Source: Rubrolithibacter sp043763625
GTDB taxonomy: Bacteria; Bacteroidota; Bacteroidia; Sphingobacteriales; Sphingobacteriaceae
DNA: 16,947 nt
Reading direction: 5' to 3'
Assembly (NCBI GenBank): GCA_043763625.1
Contig: JAYULL010000039.1
Coordinates: forward strand, 1 to 16,947
Shown here: positions 1 through 7,942 of the stretch, piece after piece
How positions within the stretch are numbered: position 1 is the first letter of the stretch
Layout of the letters: each line of letters begins with the position of its first letter
Translations under genes and position numbers: made by a program
The notes under the pieces: model-generated
Databases searched by the model: none
What the model saw: the letters and a program-made list of their open reading frames with translations, nothing else
Told to the model about the DNA's origin: nothing

Positions 1-1230
1 AACCAAAGCCGCACCCGATAAATAGTAGCCCACATAAGCTAAACTGTATTGAGTTGCCAGCGTAGTGGCCAAATAAGGTGTAAGTGATGCACCGAAGATG
101 CCTGCCAAGGTAAAGGCCAATGAGGCTCCTGTATAGCGAACGGAGGCGGGAAAAATTTCGGCCAATGCCGTACCTATCGGACCGTAATTCAAACCCATTA
201 AAAACATGCCTAGTGATAAAAAAGCCGCAGTAATAAAAACGTTTCCGGGGGTAAACAGAGGTGCGAAAACAAGCCCGAAACCGGCAATAGCAATATTTGA
301 GATGACCAACATTTTATTACGTCCGTAACGGTCGGCAATCACTGCCGACAAAGGAATACCGGCGGCAAAGAAAAGCATTGAGATCATCTGCATTACCAAG
401 AATGTAGATTTAGGGTAATGTAATGCCGTTGTTCCCCAGCTTAAGGTAAATACGGTCATGAGATAGAACAATAGAAAGGTAGTAATGGTGACGAGCGTTC
501 CAAGCGTAATGGCCTTCGTATTTTTTAAAAAGACGTCGGCAACAGGCATTTTCACGCGACTATCCGAATCAACAATTTTTAGAAATTCCGGTGTTTCAGT
601 AATTCGAAGCCGCACATATAAACCCACCCATACTAATCCGGCACTTGCAATAAAGGGTATTCGCCAACCGTAGCTTAAAAAGTCATCGTCGGTCATAAAC
701 TTGCTTAGCAGGAAGAAAATACCTGTGGAGAGAAGGAAGCCTATCGGTGCCCCCAACTGCGGGAACATGCCGTACCAAGCTTTCTTATTCTCGGGCGCAT
801 TTTCTGTTGCGAGCAGTACGGCGCCGCCCCATTCGCCACCGAGACCAAGTCCTTGCCCGAACCTAAATACCGCCAAAAGTATAGGCGCTGCGATACCTAT
901 CTTATCATAACCCGGTAAAAGACCGATAGCAACGGTTGAGGGGCCCATCGTCATCAACGCAGCCACCAAAGTAGCTTTTCGACCCTTGCGATCTCCGTAA
1001 TGTCCAAATATGGCGGCACCAAGCGGACGGGCAAAAAAAGCCAGGGCGAAAGTTGCCAACGATTCCAAGGTTGACGATGTAGGATCAGCAGCAGGGAAAA
1101 ACAGTTTCGGAAATACCAGCACTGCTGCAGTTGCGTAGATGTAAAAATCAAAAAACTCGATTGTAGTGCCGATGAGGCTTGCCATAAGTATTCGCCCGGC
1201 AGGATTTTTCGGGGACGCTTGCTGATTCAT
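1..1230 (-). CDS. MFS transporter, metabolite:H+ symporter (MHS) family, C-terminus beyond window
   Basis: Inner-membrane secondary transporter of the major facilitator superfamily, MHS branch (relatives of ProP, KgtP and ShiA), which imports small organic solutes with protons; the substrate cannot be read from sequence. Reading leftward from the ATG at 1230-1228, 410 codons are open to the window edge. The N-terminus has the family signature ASLIGTTIEFFDFYIY (residues 17-32). The loop 2-3 motif GHYGDRKGRK is at 76-85, GQGLGLGGEWGGA at 125-137, and a second DRYGRNK loop motif sits in the C-terminal half. Family members have about 430-550 residues, so roughly 20-100 are missing. An alternative start is Met16 (1185). 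A TAAGTTTG box lies only five bases before the first ATG, so that start would be nearly leaderless. It is divergent from nothing: the next gene to the right is also on the minus strand, 173 bp away. Confidence 0.9.
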   Translation of the reverse strand, partial: MNQQASPKNPAGRILMASLIGTTIEFFDFYIYATAAVLVFPKLFFPAADPTSSTLESLATFALAFFARPLGAAIFGHYGDRKGRKATLVAALMTMGPSTVAIGLLPGYDKIGIAAPILLAVFRFGQGLGLGGEWGGAVLLATENAPENKKAWYGMFPQLGAPIGFLLSTGIFFLLSKFMTDDDFLSYGWRIPFIASAGLVWVGLYVRLRITETPEFLKIVDSDSRVKMPVADVFLKNTKAITLGTLVTITTFLLFYLMTVFTLSWGTTALHYPKSTFLVMQMISMLFFAAGIPLSAVIADRYGRNKMLVISNIAIAGFGLVFAPLFTPGNVFITAAFLSLGMFLMGLNYGPIGTALAEIFPASVRYTGASLAFTLAGIFGASLTPYLATTLATQYSLAYVGYYLSGAALV

Positions 1231-1403
1231 GGGCTCAAACTTATAACATAATCTATTATCCTTTACAAAAAATGATTAGATGGATTACTAAACGGGAGAT
1301 GACGCTTCGTGAATAGACCTCTTTTTTCTCTGTGAGCTAAATCCTGATGAAACACCATACCTCGGAGTAAACCGAAAATGAAACGCCTGAAGTAGAGCGT
1401 TAA

Positions 1404-1955
1404 CTAAACTTTTAAACAAGTTCTCTGACCAACAATAGTGTCTATCCACTGCTGCTGCTTTTCTTCACTAAAATGCCGGGCGGGAGTTTCGAGCTTGCAA
1501 ATTCGGATGCCTTTTTGCTTACAGTGCGCTGCGATCAAATTTAACTGCACTTTGAGATTGGGAATACCATTGAAAGTTTTTCGGGTAAAATAAACAGCCT
1601 TAAGGTCAGGCAAAGAATCAATTAGGGATATAATATCGTTCCACTGCAAAACGTGGGTATCCACAAATATATCGTCGGTATTTGTTTCTTCGCCTTCCGG
1701 CACTTCGAGTACAGCGATAAGATCAGCGAAACCGATTTTGTGCTCCTGTAGAAAGTATTGCTTCTCGTTCAAAGCAACATCCTTTAAAGATTCGCCCTTC
1801 CAACAGATAGGCAGTAAATGCCATAAATAATTTCGAGATCTTCCGTAAAAGAAATCGGTATCATCTTCCCCTTCCGGAACAAAAGTACCAAGGATTAGGG
1901 TTTGAATATCTGCATCGGGAAAGATATGCTTGAACTTATGAGTGACTTGAGGCAT
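1404..1955 (-). CDS. Uracil-DNA glycosylase-like superfamily protein
   Basis: 183-residue soluble protein resembling the UDG superfamily, closest in pattern to the short hypoxanthine/uracil-DNA glycosylase-like group that removes deaminated bases. What is seen: LILGTFVPEG (20-29) in the place of the family motif I (LGTFPS-like), FFYGRSRNYLW (35-45) as the usual FYYGHPRNxFW segment, KIGFADLI (73-80), and LETPARHF (155-162) where motif II is expected near the C-terminus. Length suits the family (160-200 residues). Odd: the segment after GTF reads VPEG with an acidic run (EGEDDTD) instead of the usual PS, and no clear Asp or Asn in the normal catalytic position is evident, so glycosylase activity is not assured. 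It stands alone. A weak stem (1382-1401) follows the stop. The fold assignment is fairly firm, the activity is not. Confidence 0.6.
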   Translation of the reverse strand: MPQVTHKFKHIFPDADIQTLILGTFVPEGEDDTDFFYGRSRNYLWHLLPICWKGESLKDVALNEKQYFLQEHKIGFADLIAVLEVPEGEETNTDDIFVDTHVLQWNDIISLIDSLPDLKAVYFTRKTFNGIPNLKVQLNLIAAHCKQKGIRICKLETPARHFSEEKQQQWIDTIVGQRTCLKV

Positions 1956-2041
1956 AAATAAATTAACGGTAAATCGGGTAAAATGTCATTTGTTTATGGC
2001 CCGAATCTTTTTTGGTTTTGATTTGCAATTTAGGTTTTAAA

Positions 2042-2071
2042 TTTGATCTCGTGAGCCGGGAGTTATATTTG
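2042..2071 (+). promoter_or_regulatory. Bacteroidota-type promoter of the VF530 gene
   Basis: The -33 box TTTG is at 2042-2045 and the -7 box TATATTTG at 2064-2071, separated by 18 bases. This fits the TTTG-N17-23-TAnnTTTG consensus known for Bacteroidota. The predicted transcription start, around 2078, leaves a leader of about 65 bases before the ATG at 2144. The same boxes with the same spacing occur before the TonB receptor. Confidence 0.6.
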
Positions 2072-2143
2072 AAATCTTGGCATTCGGTTGATCATTACCG
2101 GGCAATTAAATTAAGAAAAAGGAAAAACTATTTCGGAACATAA

Positions 2144-2362
2144 ATGGAGCAAAAGAACAATCCGCTGCACGGCATAACTTTGGAAATGATTCTTACCGGT
2201 TTAGTGCAACATTACGGTTGGACCGGACTGGCGAGGGAAGTAAGGATAAATTGTTTTGTAAGCAACCCGAGTATCAAATCAAGCTTAACCTTTCTGAGGA
2301 AGACCCCTTGGGCGAGACAAAAGGTTGAAGACCTGTATCTGAAAAAAATAGCCGGGAAGTAG
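2144..2362 (+). CDS. VF530 family DNA-binding protein (DUF2132)
   Basis: 72-residue basic protein matching the VF530 family (named after a Vibrio fischeri protein of solved structure; annotated as DNA-binding). The conserved core is nearly complete: NNPLHGITLEMILTGLVQHYGW (6-27), then a segment with CFVSNPSIKSSL (37-48) and FLRKTPWARQKVEDLYL (50-66). Family length is 70-80 residues, so the gene is full length. The ATG at 2144 is the only start that keeps the NPLHG motif at its usual distance. It is preceded by its own promoter, stands as a single gene, and is separated from the GH5 gene by 199 bp. The cellular role of the family is not established; the DNA-binding label comes from the family name and structure, not from anything specific here. 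Confidence 0.9.
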   Translation: MEQKNNPLHGITLEMILTGLVQHYGWTGLAREVRINCFVSNPSIKSSLTFLRKTPWARQKVEDLYLKKIAGK

Positions 2363-2408
2363 GAGTATTAGTCCGATAAAATAGGTTAGTTCCGTTCAGT
2401 TAAATCTT

Positions 2409-2466
2409 GCGGAAGCAAATAAGGACACAATTAAAGGCCCGGTTTGGACAAATAACTCGCTTCCGC
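2409..2466. repeat. 8-bp inverted repeat GCGGAAGC / GCTTCCGC
   Basis: Perfect arms at 2409-2416 and 2459-2466 with a 42-base spacer, between the VF530 stop and the GH5 promoter. It could form a long-loop structure or a paired protein site. No U-tract follows, so it is not a standard terminator. Confidence 0.25.
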
Positions 2467-2513
2467 TATGAAACTGCGGTATAGGCGAACTCTGAGGCGG
2501 CCCTGACTTGTTA

Positions 2514-2544
2514 TTTGGATTCGAAGAATTTTTTTCTTCTTTTG
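2514..2544 (+). promoter_or_regulatory. Probable promoter of the GH5 gene
   Basis: TTTG at 2514-2517 and TTCTTTTG at 2537-2544, spacing 19. The -7 box differs from TAnnTTTG by one base (TT for TA). The predicted start lies near 2551, about 11 bases before the ATG at 2562. Confidence 0.35.
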
Positions 2545-2561
2545 TTAAGGATAACTAAATC

Positions 2562-3581
2562 ATGAAACTACACCTTCTCGTTTTTGCAGCTTTAATTTTT
2601 TCCGGCCGGATATCTTCGGCTCAGCCTGTTGTACAGCTTAGTCGTATCTCCGTAATGGGGAATCAATTTGTAACTGAATCCGGAAAGACAATTGTTATGC
2701 GAGGGCTTGATACGAGCGATCCTGATAAGCTTTCGAATGAGGGACGCTGGAACATACCCTATTTTAGGGAGATGAAAAATTGGGGCGCAAACGTGGTAAG
2801 ATTTCCTGTGCATCCTTCGGCATGGCGGAAACAGGGTGAAGAAAACTATCTAAAACTGCTGGATAAGGGAATAGATTGGGCAAAGGAGCTGGGACTGTAC
2901 GTGATTATCGACTGGCACAGCATCGGTAATCTCCGATCTGAACTGTATCAAAATGATATGTACGACACTTCCAAGAAAGAAACTTTTAGGTTTTGGCGAA
3001 CTATGGCGCAGCGATATCGTGATAATACAACAGTAGCGTTTTTCGAACTCTTTAATGAACCCACGTTAATGGGCGGAAAAGCCGGCACTTGCACTTGGGC
3101 ACAGTGGAAGGAACTAAACGAAGAGATGATCGAGATTATACGAGGTTACGGATGCAAAGCTGTTCCGTTGGTTGCCGGTTTTAATTGGGCCTATGATTTA
3201 ACACCTGTTGCCAAAGAACCGGTTAACGCTGAAGGCATCGCTTATGTGAGTCATCCTTACCCGATGAAAAGACAAAAGCCATGGGAAGAAAAATGGACGG
3301 CAGACTGGGGTTTTGTATCAAAAAAGTATCCGGTTATATTAACAGAAATCGGGTTTTCCGGACCTGAAGAGCGGGGCGCACATGTGCCGGTTATAAGTGA
3401 CGAATCATACGGCGAAGCAATTACCGAATATTGTAACGACAACGGAATATCCTACACCGTTTGGGTATTCGACCCGCATTGGGCGCCGATGCTTTTCAGC
3501 GATTGGAATTTTACCCCTACGCGGCAAGGGGTGTTTTTTAAGAACGCTTTGCAGAAGCAAAGTAAAAGCGTAAAGAATTAA
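2562..3581 (+). CDS. Secreted glycoside hydrolase family 5 (cellulase-type) enzyme
   Basis: 339-residue exported endo-beta-glucanase-type hydrolase, cleaving beta-1,4-linked glycans by a retaining mechanism outside the cytoplasm. Residues 1-20 form a signal peptide (MKLHLLVFAALIF, cleavage after SSA before QP). The GH5 (beta/alpha)8 domain fills 30-330: Arg80 in VVRFPVH, His119 in IIDWHS, acid/base Glu166 in FELFNEP, His231 and Tyr233 in VSHPYP, nucleophile Glu262 in ILTEIGFSG, and the substrate-stacking Trp301 in TVWVFDP. All expected catalytic residues are present and no carbohydrate-binding module is attached, so this is a compact single-domain enzyme. The exact GH5 subfamily, and hence cellulose versus mannan or other beta-glucan, cannot be fixed by eye. 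It is transcribed alone and converges on the large dehydrogenase gene. Confidence 0.92.
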   Translation: MKLHLLVFAALIFSGRISSAQPVVQLSRISVMGNQFVTESGKTIVMRGLDTSDPDKLSNEGRWNIPYFREMKNWGANVVRFPVHPSAWRKQGEENYLKLLDKGIDWAKELGLYVIIDWHSIGNLRSELYQNDMYDTSKKETFRFWRTMAQRYRDNTTVAFFELFNEPTLMGGKAGTCTWAQWKELNEEMIEIIRGYGCKAVPLVAGFNWAYDLTPVAKEPVNAEGIAYVSHPYPMKRQKPWEEKWTADWGFVSKKYPVILTEIGFSGPEERGAHVPVISDESYGEAITEYCNDNGISYTVWVFDPHWAPMLFSDWNFTPTRQGVFFKNALQKQSKSVKN

Positions 3582-3592
3582 ACTGTATCACC

Positions 3593-3763
3593 TTAAGTTT
3601 TGTATTTATTCCTAAATCGCTTCAATACTTCTTGTTTTGCTAATCCGTCTTGGATTGCTTTAACTTTTTCCGGTGAGTAGCTTTGGAAATCTGCAACTTT
3701 CCTTACAAGCAGGCCGAATAATTGATGTCGGTCATAACTCAAACTATGGGCAAAAGAAATCAA
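3593..3763 (-). other. Coherent reading frame without ATG: possible small gene or relict C-terminus
   Basis: In the gap between the two convergent genes, the minus strand is open for 56 codons from a TTG at 3763-3761 to a TAA at 3595-3593. The frame also runs back through the dehydrogenase stop region, shifted relative to that gene. The predicted peptide looks protein-like: an aliphatic stretch (HQLFGLLVRKVADF), then SPEKVKAIQDGLAKQEVLKRF, a probable amphipathic helix, and a basic end (RNKYKT). No ATG exists in this frame. It could start at a TTG (3763 or 3745), or be the surviving tail of a gene whose front was lost when the dehydrogenase moved next to it. I do not recognise the family. A random open frame of this length is possible, so support rests mainly on its residue pattern. 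Confidence 0.3.
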
Positions 3764-3789
3764 GTGAAGTATATTTATCTCACCGCTAT

Positions 3790-6700
3790 TTACTTTAAGG
3801 TCTTGATATAAGCAAGCAAATGCGCTACTTCGCCGTCGGAATAATTATCGATAAGTCCCTTAGCCATAAACGAGCGGCCGCCAAGAAATCCCTGACTTTT
3901 TATTGCTTCTGCCTCGATAAAAATTTGACTGCCTCCCATAAAAGCAATCGTACTACCGCGTTCATCTTTCTTTACTAAATATCCTTCTACATTGCTGCCG
4001 TCGTTTTTAGTAACCCGGTACACGGCATAATTCGATTCAACCGCAGCGTCGGGATTGAGAATAGCGGTAAGAAGGGCTTCATTTTCCCGGGCTGCAGAAC
4101 CGTCGAGTGCAGGTGCTATATTTTGACCTTTGTTGCCCACTTTATGACACATTAGGCAGGTTTGAAAGAGTGTTTCGCCTTTCTTTACGTTTCCTTCTTC
4201 TTTCTTTGCAATAGCCATATACTTGGTAAGCTTGCCGGTAAACGCTTTCTTTTTTTCATCGTCTTGCTTTACGACAAGATTTAAGATTTCCAAACTCAAG
4301 GGATCATTCGGAATAGCATTTCGGATTCTTTCCGCAGCAGAGATGTCAAAAGATGTAATATTTATAAGTTTTTTATCATATAGATCCGTGAGTAATTCAG
4401 CACCCGGGCGGGAAGCCGACAATTTAGCGGCTAAGGAACTTCTCTCTACATCATCAAGGGAAGAAGCCCAAACTTTAAAGGTTTGAAGTGCTTGCTTAGG
4501 ATTTACTTTAGTAAGACTGTGCAAAGCTGCCGAACGTAAATCAAAAGATAGTTTAGAGTTGCTTGCAAGTTGTAGCAAGATTTTTTGATTCCCTGCGGGA
4601 TTGTTATCCAAGGCTTTTAATATAAGCTCTAAAGTATTGTTTGGTGTCTTTTCGTTTATTAATCCCAAAGTTAAATTCGACAAGCCTTCCATTTTAAGAC
4701 GACCCATCGCTTCCAACGCCATGTTTTTATCCTCAAAAGTACCCTTCCTAAGCAGGTGTGTTAGCGGATCATGCAATAAGGCCGAAAGGGCAGGAGATTG
4801 TACACGGGCCTGATTTTGCAATGTGAATTTTATTAAGTTAGCTGCATTATCCGGATCTTGAAAAACTGACCTTACTGCCGCATACACATCTTTATTAGCT
4901 AACATCCCGGTTAGGAATACAAAAGTAGATTCATCCAAGGTTTGAATTTTATTTTTGGACCATCGCTTCAATAATTCAGTTTCTTTCAAATTTGACGGTA
5001 ATGCTTGAATAGCCCAAAATATATGACTAACAGGGCTCTTATCCGCAGCGGGGGTTTTAAGATAAGCTTGTAGCTCCTTTGGATATTGTTCTAATGCCCT
5101 AAGTGCCAGAAAGCGCTCAAACTTTCGTTCGTAAGCGCCGCCCATGGCATTACCTTCCAGCTCGGGCTTACAAGCCCTGATGAGTATATCAATGGTAGCG
5201 TCACTTGCCACTCCAAGCTCTGTCAATGTACGTAAAACCTGAGAGCGAACCATCGGGTTCTTGTCTTCAATCAGTTCCTTTACCTTGCCGGCGACATTAT
5301 CAGCGTTAAGCGAAAAACTTATTAAAGAACGAACCGCCTCTCTCCGAAGATCGTGTAAGGGGCTTTTTAGCAGAGAAGTTAGAAGTTGCTCATTGTAATT
5401 ACCGATTCCTTCCAATGACCATAATGCATGAATTCGCGTTACTTCGACTTGAGATTTATCAGCTGCTAAAGTAATTAAATCGGGAGCAAGCCTGCGAGTG
5501 TTTTCTGCCGGCCGATCAGTTATTTGGTGCCATGCTGCCCGTTTTGCCCAAAGTGAAGGAGATTTCAAATAGTCTACAAGCTTTCCGGTTTTTACTTTGG
5601 TGAAATCAGGAATAGTACGCGGTTTTTGACTGATATGTCGGATGCGCCATATCCTGCCGTGCGACTTATCCCTATCAGGATGAGAAGTAGGAACTTCATT
5701 ATGCGAGATAATCTTATTATACCAATCTGCCACATATAGGCAGCCGTCCGGGCCGAACTCCATGTTTACCGGCCTGAACCAGTTGTCTTTAGAAGTTAAT
5801 AAATCCGGCAGATGCTTGGCGGTAACTGTTCCGTCAGGGTTTCGCACAATCTTAACTGCGTTAATAGTACTTGTAATGGGGTTTGCAAGAAAAGCAACAT
5901 CCTTCCACTCGGCAGGGAAAGAACCTGTAATATCGTCTGCGAAAGCAATACTCGCAATACCTGTACCACCCACCCTGAATTCATGCAGTTCCGGCATCCA
6001 AGGTTGGTAGGGACGCAATCGATCGGCGCCAATTCCGGGGAACCCTGTTCCGGATTCTAACGGAACAACAGAATATCCCAAGTCATTTGCTTCAGACCCG
6101 AACCATTCTCCGTTACCCCTCAGCTGAAATCCCCAAATATTGTTAAGGCCCACCGTAACAAGTTCCAGCTTTTTCGCATCAAGGGAAAACCTTGCTGTCT
6201 TACTGTATTCCATTTTCAGTTTCACGCTGCTTTTGAGCGAAGAAACCTCGCCTTTGTTTAAGGCACCGTGACTGAAATGAATCCAATTTGCCGGCGCCCT
6301 AACAAGCGTATGAGTCATGGTATGCGTATCAGTGAATCCGAAACCCGTAAGCAAAGGAGTACGTTCATCTGCTTTACCGTCATTGTCAGAATCATTGAGA
6401 AAGAACAGCTCAGAACCTTGCGCTACATAACTTCCGTTTTTGTACGGTAAAATGCTTTGTGGAATTGCAAGACCTTCTGCCCAAACAGAAGTTTTAGCAG
6501 GCTTCTTCCCGTAAAGGTTGGTGATAATAAGAATATTGTCTGTGCCTTTAGTTCTGCCCTGATAGAGATCAAGAACTCGTTTAAAGTTGGGATGATTCTT
6601 CTGCGCCTGTTGGTCATCCATCAGCTTTAGCAGATCATCCCAGGGAATATCGGCAACCGGGTCGAGCGGGTACATTCTACCCGTTTGGGTCCAGAGCCTG

Positions 6701-6918
6701 CCGGCGTCATCAAATGTAAGATCAATTGGTTTAATAACCCCGTCTCTTTCGCTCGCCACAAGCTCAACCACAAAACCCGTGGGGACCGTAAATCCTGCAA
6801 GTTCTTGTTCCGGAGTGTTAACAGGTTTGGCATAAGTATTTCTTTGAGTCAATACGAGAGGAGTAGTGTAAGGACCAATTACGAACGAAAGAGCGATAAA
6901 AGAAGTAAAAATTTTCAT
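3790..6918 (-). CDS. Exported PVC-type haem-binding dehydrogenase (propeller + HEAT repeats + cytochrome c)
   Basis: 1042-residue exported protein of the putative membrane-bound dehydrogenase / PVC-type haem-binding CxxCH family, thought to oxidise a sugar or similar substrate and pass electrons to its own haem c. Order: signal peptide 1-29; a beta-propeller of the sorbosone-dehydrogenase type at about 40-430, with the typical FGPDGCLYVADWYN (388-401) and a Ca-binding-like DSDNDGKAD (176-184); an alpha-helical HEAT region at about 440-870; and cytochrome c from about 905, with haem motif CLMCH at 921-925 and Met1018 (in RSFMAKG) as the probable sixth ligand. Length and order match the family (900-1200 residues). 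The start at ATG 6918 directly precedes the signal peptide. It is a single gene, convergent with GH5. The substrate is unknown. Confidence 0.88.
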   Translation of the reverse strand: MKIFTSFIALSFVIGPYTTPLVLTQRNTYAKPVNTPEQELAGFTVPTGFVVELVASERDGVIKPIDLTFDDAGRLWTQTGRMYPLDPVADIPWDDLLKLMDDQQAQKNHPNFKRVLDLYQGRTKGTDNILIITNLYGKKPAKTSVWAEGLAIPQSILPYKNGSYVAQGSELFFLNDSDNDGKADERTPLLTGFGFTDTHTMTHTLVRAPANWIHFSHGALNKGEVSSLKSSVKLKMEYSKTARFSLDAKKLELVTVGLNNIWGFQLRGNGEWFGSEANDLGYSVVPLESGTGFPGIGADRLRPYQPWMPELHEFRVGGTGIASIAFADDITGSFPAEWKDVAFLANPITSTINAVKIVRNPDGTVTAKHLPDLLTSKDNWFRPVNMEFGPDGCLYVADWYNKIISHNEVPTSHPDRDKSHGRIWRIRHISQKPRTIPDFTKVKTGKLVDYLKSPSLWAKRAAWHQITDRPAENTRRLAPDLITLAADKSQVEVTRIHALWSLEGIGNYNEQLLTSLLKSPLHDLRREAVRSLISFSLNADNVAGKVKELIEDKNPMVRSQVLRTLTELGVASDATIDILIRACKPELEGNAMGGAYERKFERFLALRALEQYPKELQAYLKTPAADKSPVSHIFWAIQALPSNLKETELLKRWSKNKIQTLDESTFVFLTGMLANKDVYAAVRSVFQDPDNAANLIKFTLQNQARVQSPALSALLHDPLTHLLRKGTFEDKNMALEAMGRLKMEGLSNLTLGLINEKTPNNTLELILKALDNNPAGNQKILLQLASNSKLSFDLRSAALHSLTKVNPKQALQTFKVWASSLDDVERSSLAAKLSASRPGAELLTDLYDKKLINITSFDISAAERIRNAIPNDPLSLEILNLVVKQDDEKKKAFTGKLTKYMAIAKKEEGNVKKGETLFQTCLMCHKVGNKGQNIAPALDGSAARENEALLTAILNPDAAVESNYAVYRVTKNDGSNVEGYLVKKDERGSTIAFMGGSQIFIEAEAIKSQGFLGGRSFMAKGLIDNYSDGEVAHLLAYIKTLK

Positions 6919-7118
6919 CTAAATTATTTAAAGAGGATAGTATCCGACAAAGTATGAAATAGATCGGTTAGGGTTTATCGTGGTCAAAATTAGGGATAAA
7001 TTGATAGCATCAAAGTGGTTTGCAAAGCTTATCTAAGATGTTGCAGTCGGAATAACTTAGAGTAAATTACCCCACTTTCAACGGAATAAAACGAATGAAT
7101 TTAATTATAGCATCGCTA

Positions 7119-7136
7119 AAGGGCCCGCAGGCCCTT
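7119..7136 (-). terminator. Hairpin closing the AraC-cupin transcript
   Basis: Perfect 7-bp GC-rich stem AAGGGCC/GGCCCTT with a 4-base loop, starting 15 bases past the cupin stop codon. In the minus direction it is followed by TTTAGC, so the U-tract is short. It is the obvious terminator candidate for the regulator-cupin pair. Confidence 0.5.
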
Positions 7137-7150
7137 GAACGTTTGTCTTT

Positions 7151-7855
7151 TTAATTTTTTGGAGAATTGGCAAGCGAAGTCAGCTCTTTTTTATTCTTTC
7201 GAATATCATACGCGGGGTAAAAACTTTTGTATCCAAATAAACGAGTGGCAGGTGCCAGTATAAAGCTTAAAGTTTTCTGCACGAATATGGGCGGCCCTGC
7301 TATATAAGAATCGAAGCCGGCATGATTCATAAGCGACATTTGAAATAGGGTACCCGCAGATTTGCCGAAGTTTTCGTTATCCATTAAACCGTATACATGC
7401 ACCAAATGAAAGGCAAACTTCTCCGGAAAGGCCACTAAATTTTTGGTATAGATTGTGTCTGCTGTTGTGTTAAAGGGCTTGTGGGGTGTGCCTTTTCGGA
7501 TATGCAGCTTTTGCCCGGGGCGAATTTTTTTGATTTCACCGGCAACCCATACACTCAATTCTCCATTGGCAATTTCGAAAACTTCATCAAAATCTGTATG
7601 TACATGCGCAGGAGGGCCGGGAGCAAAAGGTTCGATAGATGACGCACAGTAAACAACCCCGTGCTCCTGTTTAACAACAGTCTGTTTTATTTTTTCTGTT
7701 TTGGAATAAAATACGTCGCCCGCTCGAAAATAGGTGGATATATCCGGTTTCTGTTCCGGGAAAATGACGGCGTGGAACAAATACCCTACGCCCAAATAAG
7801 CTGCAAAAGCAATAATGAAATACATAGCCGGGTTTTTAAGATTTCTTTTTAACAT
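7151..7855 (-). CDS. Membrane-anchored cupin-domain protein
   Basis: 234-residue protein with one N-terminal membrane segment (about 11-31, MYFIIAFAAYLGVGYLFHAV) followed by a cupin barrel, probably on the periplasmic side. Cupin motif 1 is clear: GPPAHVHTDFDEVFEIANGEL (80-100) with metal ligands His84, His86 and Glu91. Motif 2 is GTPHKPFN (122-129) with ligand His125. All four ligands are present, so a bound metal is likely, but cupins serve many reactions and none is indicated. The C-terminal 100 residues contain a second hydrophobic stretch (FVQKTLSFILAPATRLFGY) that may contact the membrane. It lies 87 bp downstream of the AraC regulator on the same strand and is followed by a hairpin, which suggests a two-gene operon or a regulator-target pair. 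Confidence 0.8.
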   Translation of the reverse strand: MLKRNLKNPAMYFIIAFAAYLGVGYLFHAVIFPEQKPDISTYFRAGDVFYSKTEKIKQTVVKQEHGVVYCASSIEPFAPGPPAHVHTDFDEVFEIANGELSVWVAGEIKKIRPGQKLHIRKGTPHKPFNTTADTIYTKNLVAFPEKFAFHLVHVYGLMDNENFGKSAGTLFQMSLMNHAGFDSYIAGPPIFVQKTLSFILAPATRLFGYKSFYPAYDIRKNKKELTSLANSPKN

Positions 7856-7942
7856 GGTGTTTTGATTTATTTATGCAAAGATGAAAACAGGACGGGTCCC
7901 GAAATTGCATAAATCGGACATGTTTGTGCATCAAAGAAAAAC

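Noticed and set aside
1382..1401. Stem AACGC/GCGTT after the UDG-like gene as a terminator
   Set aside because: Only 5 bp with a 10-base loop and no continuous T-run; too weak to list as a feature.
5762..6060. Plus-strand frames opposite the haem dehydrogenase
   Set aside because: These are antisense shadows of a long, well-conserved coding region with no independent protein features.
2562..6918. Cellulase and haem dehydrogenase as one lignocellulose operon
   Set aside because: The genes are convergent, so they cannot be co-transcribed, and no shared regulatory site was seen.
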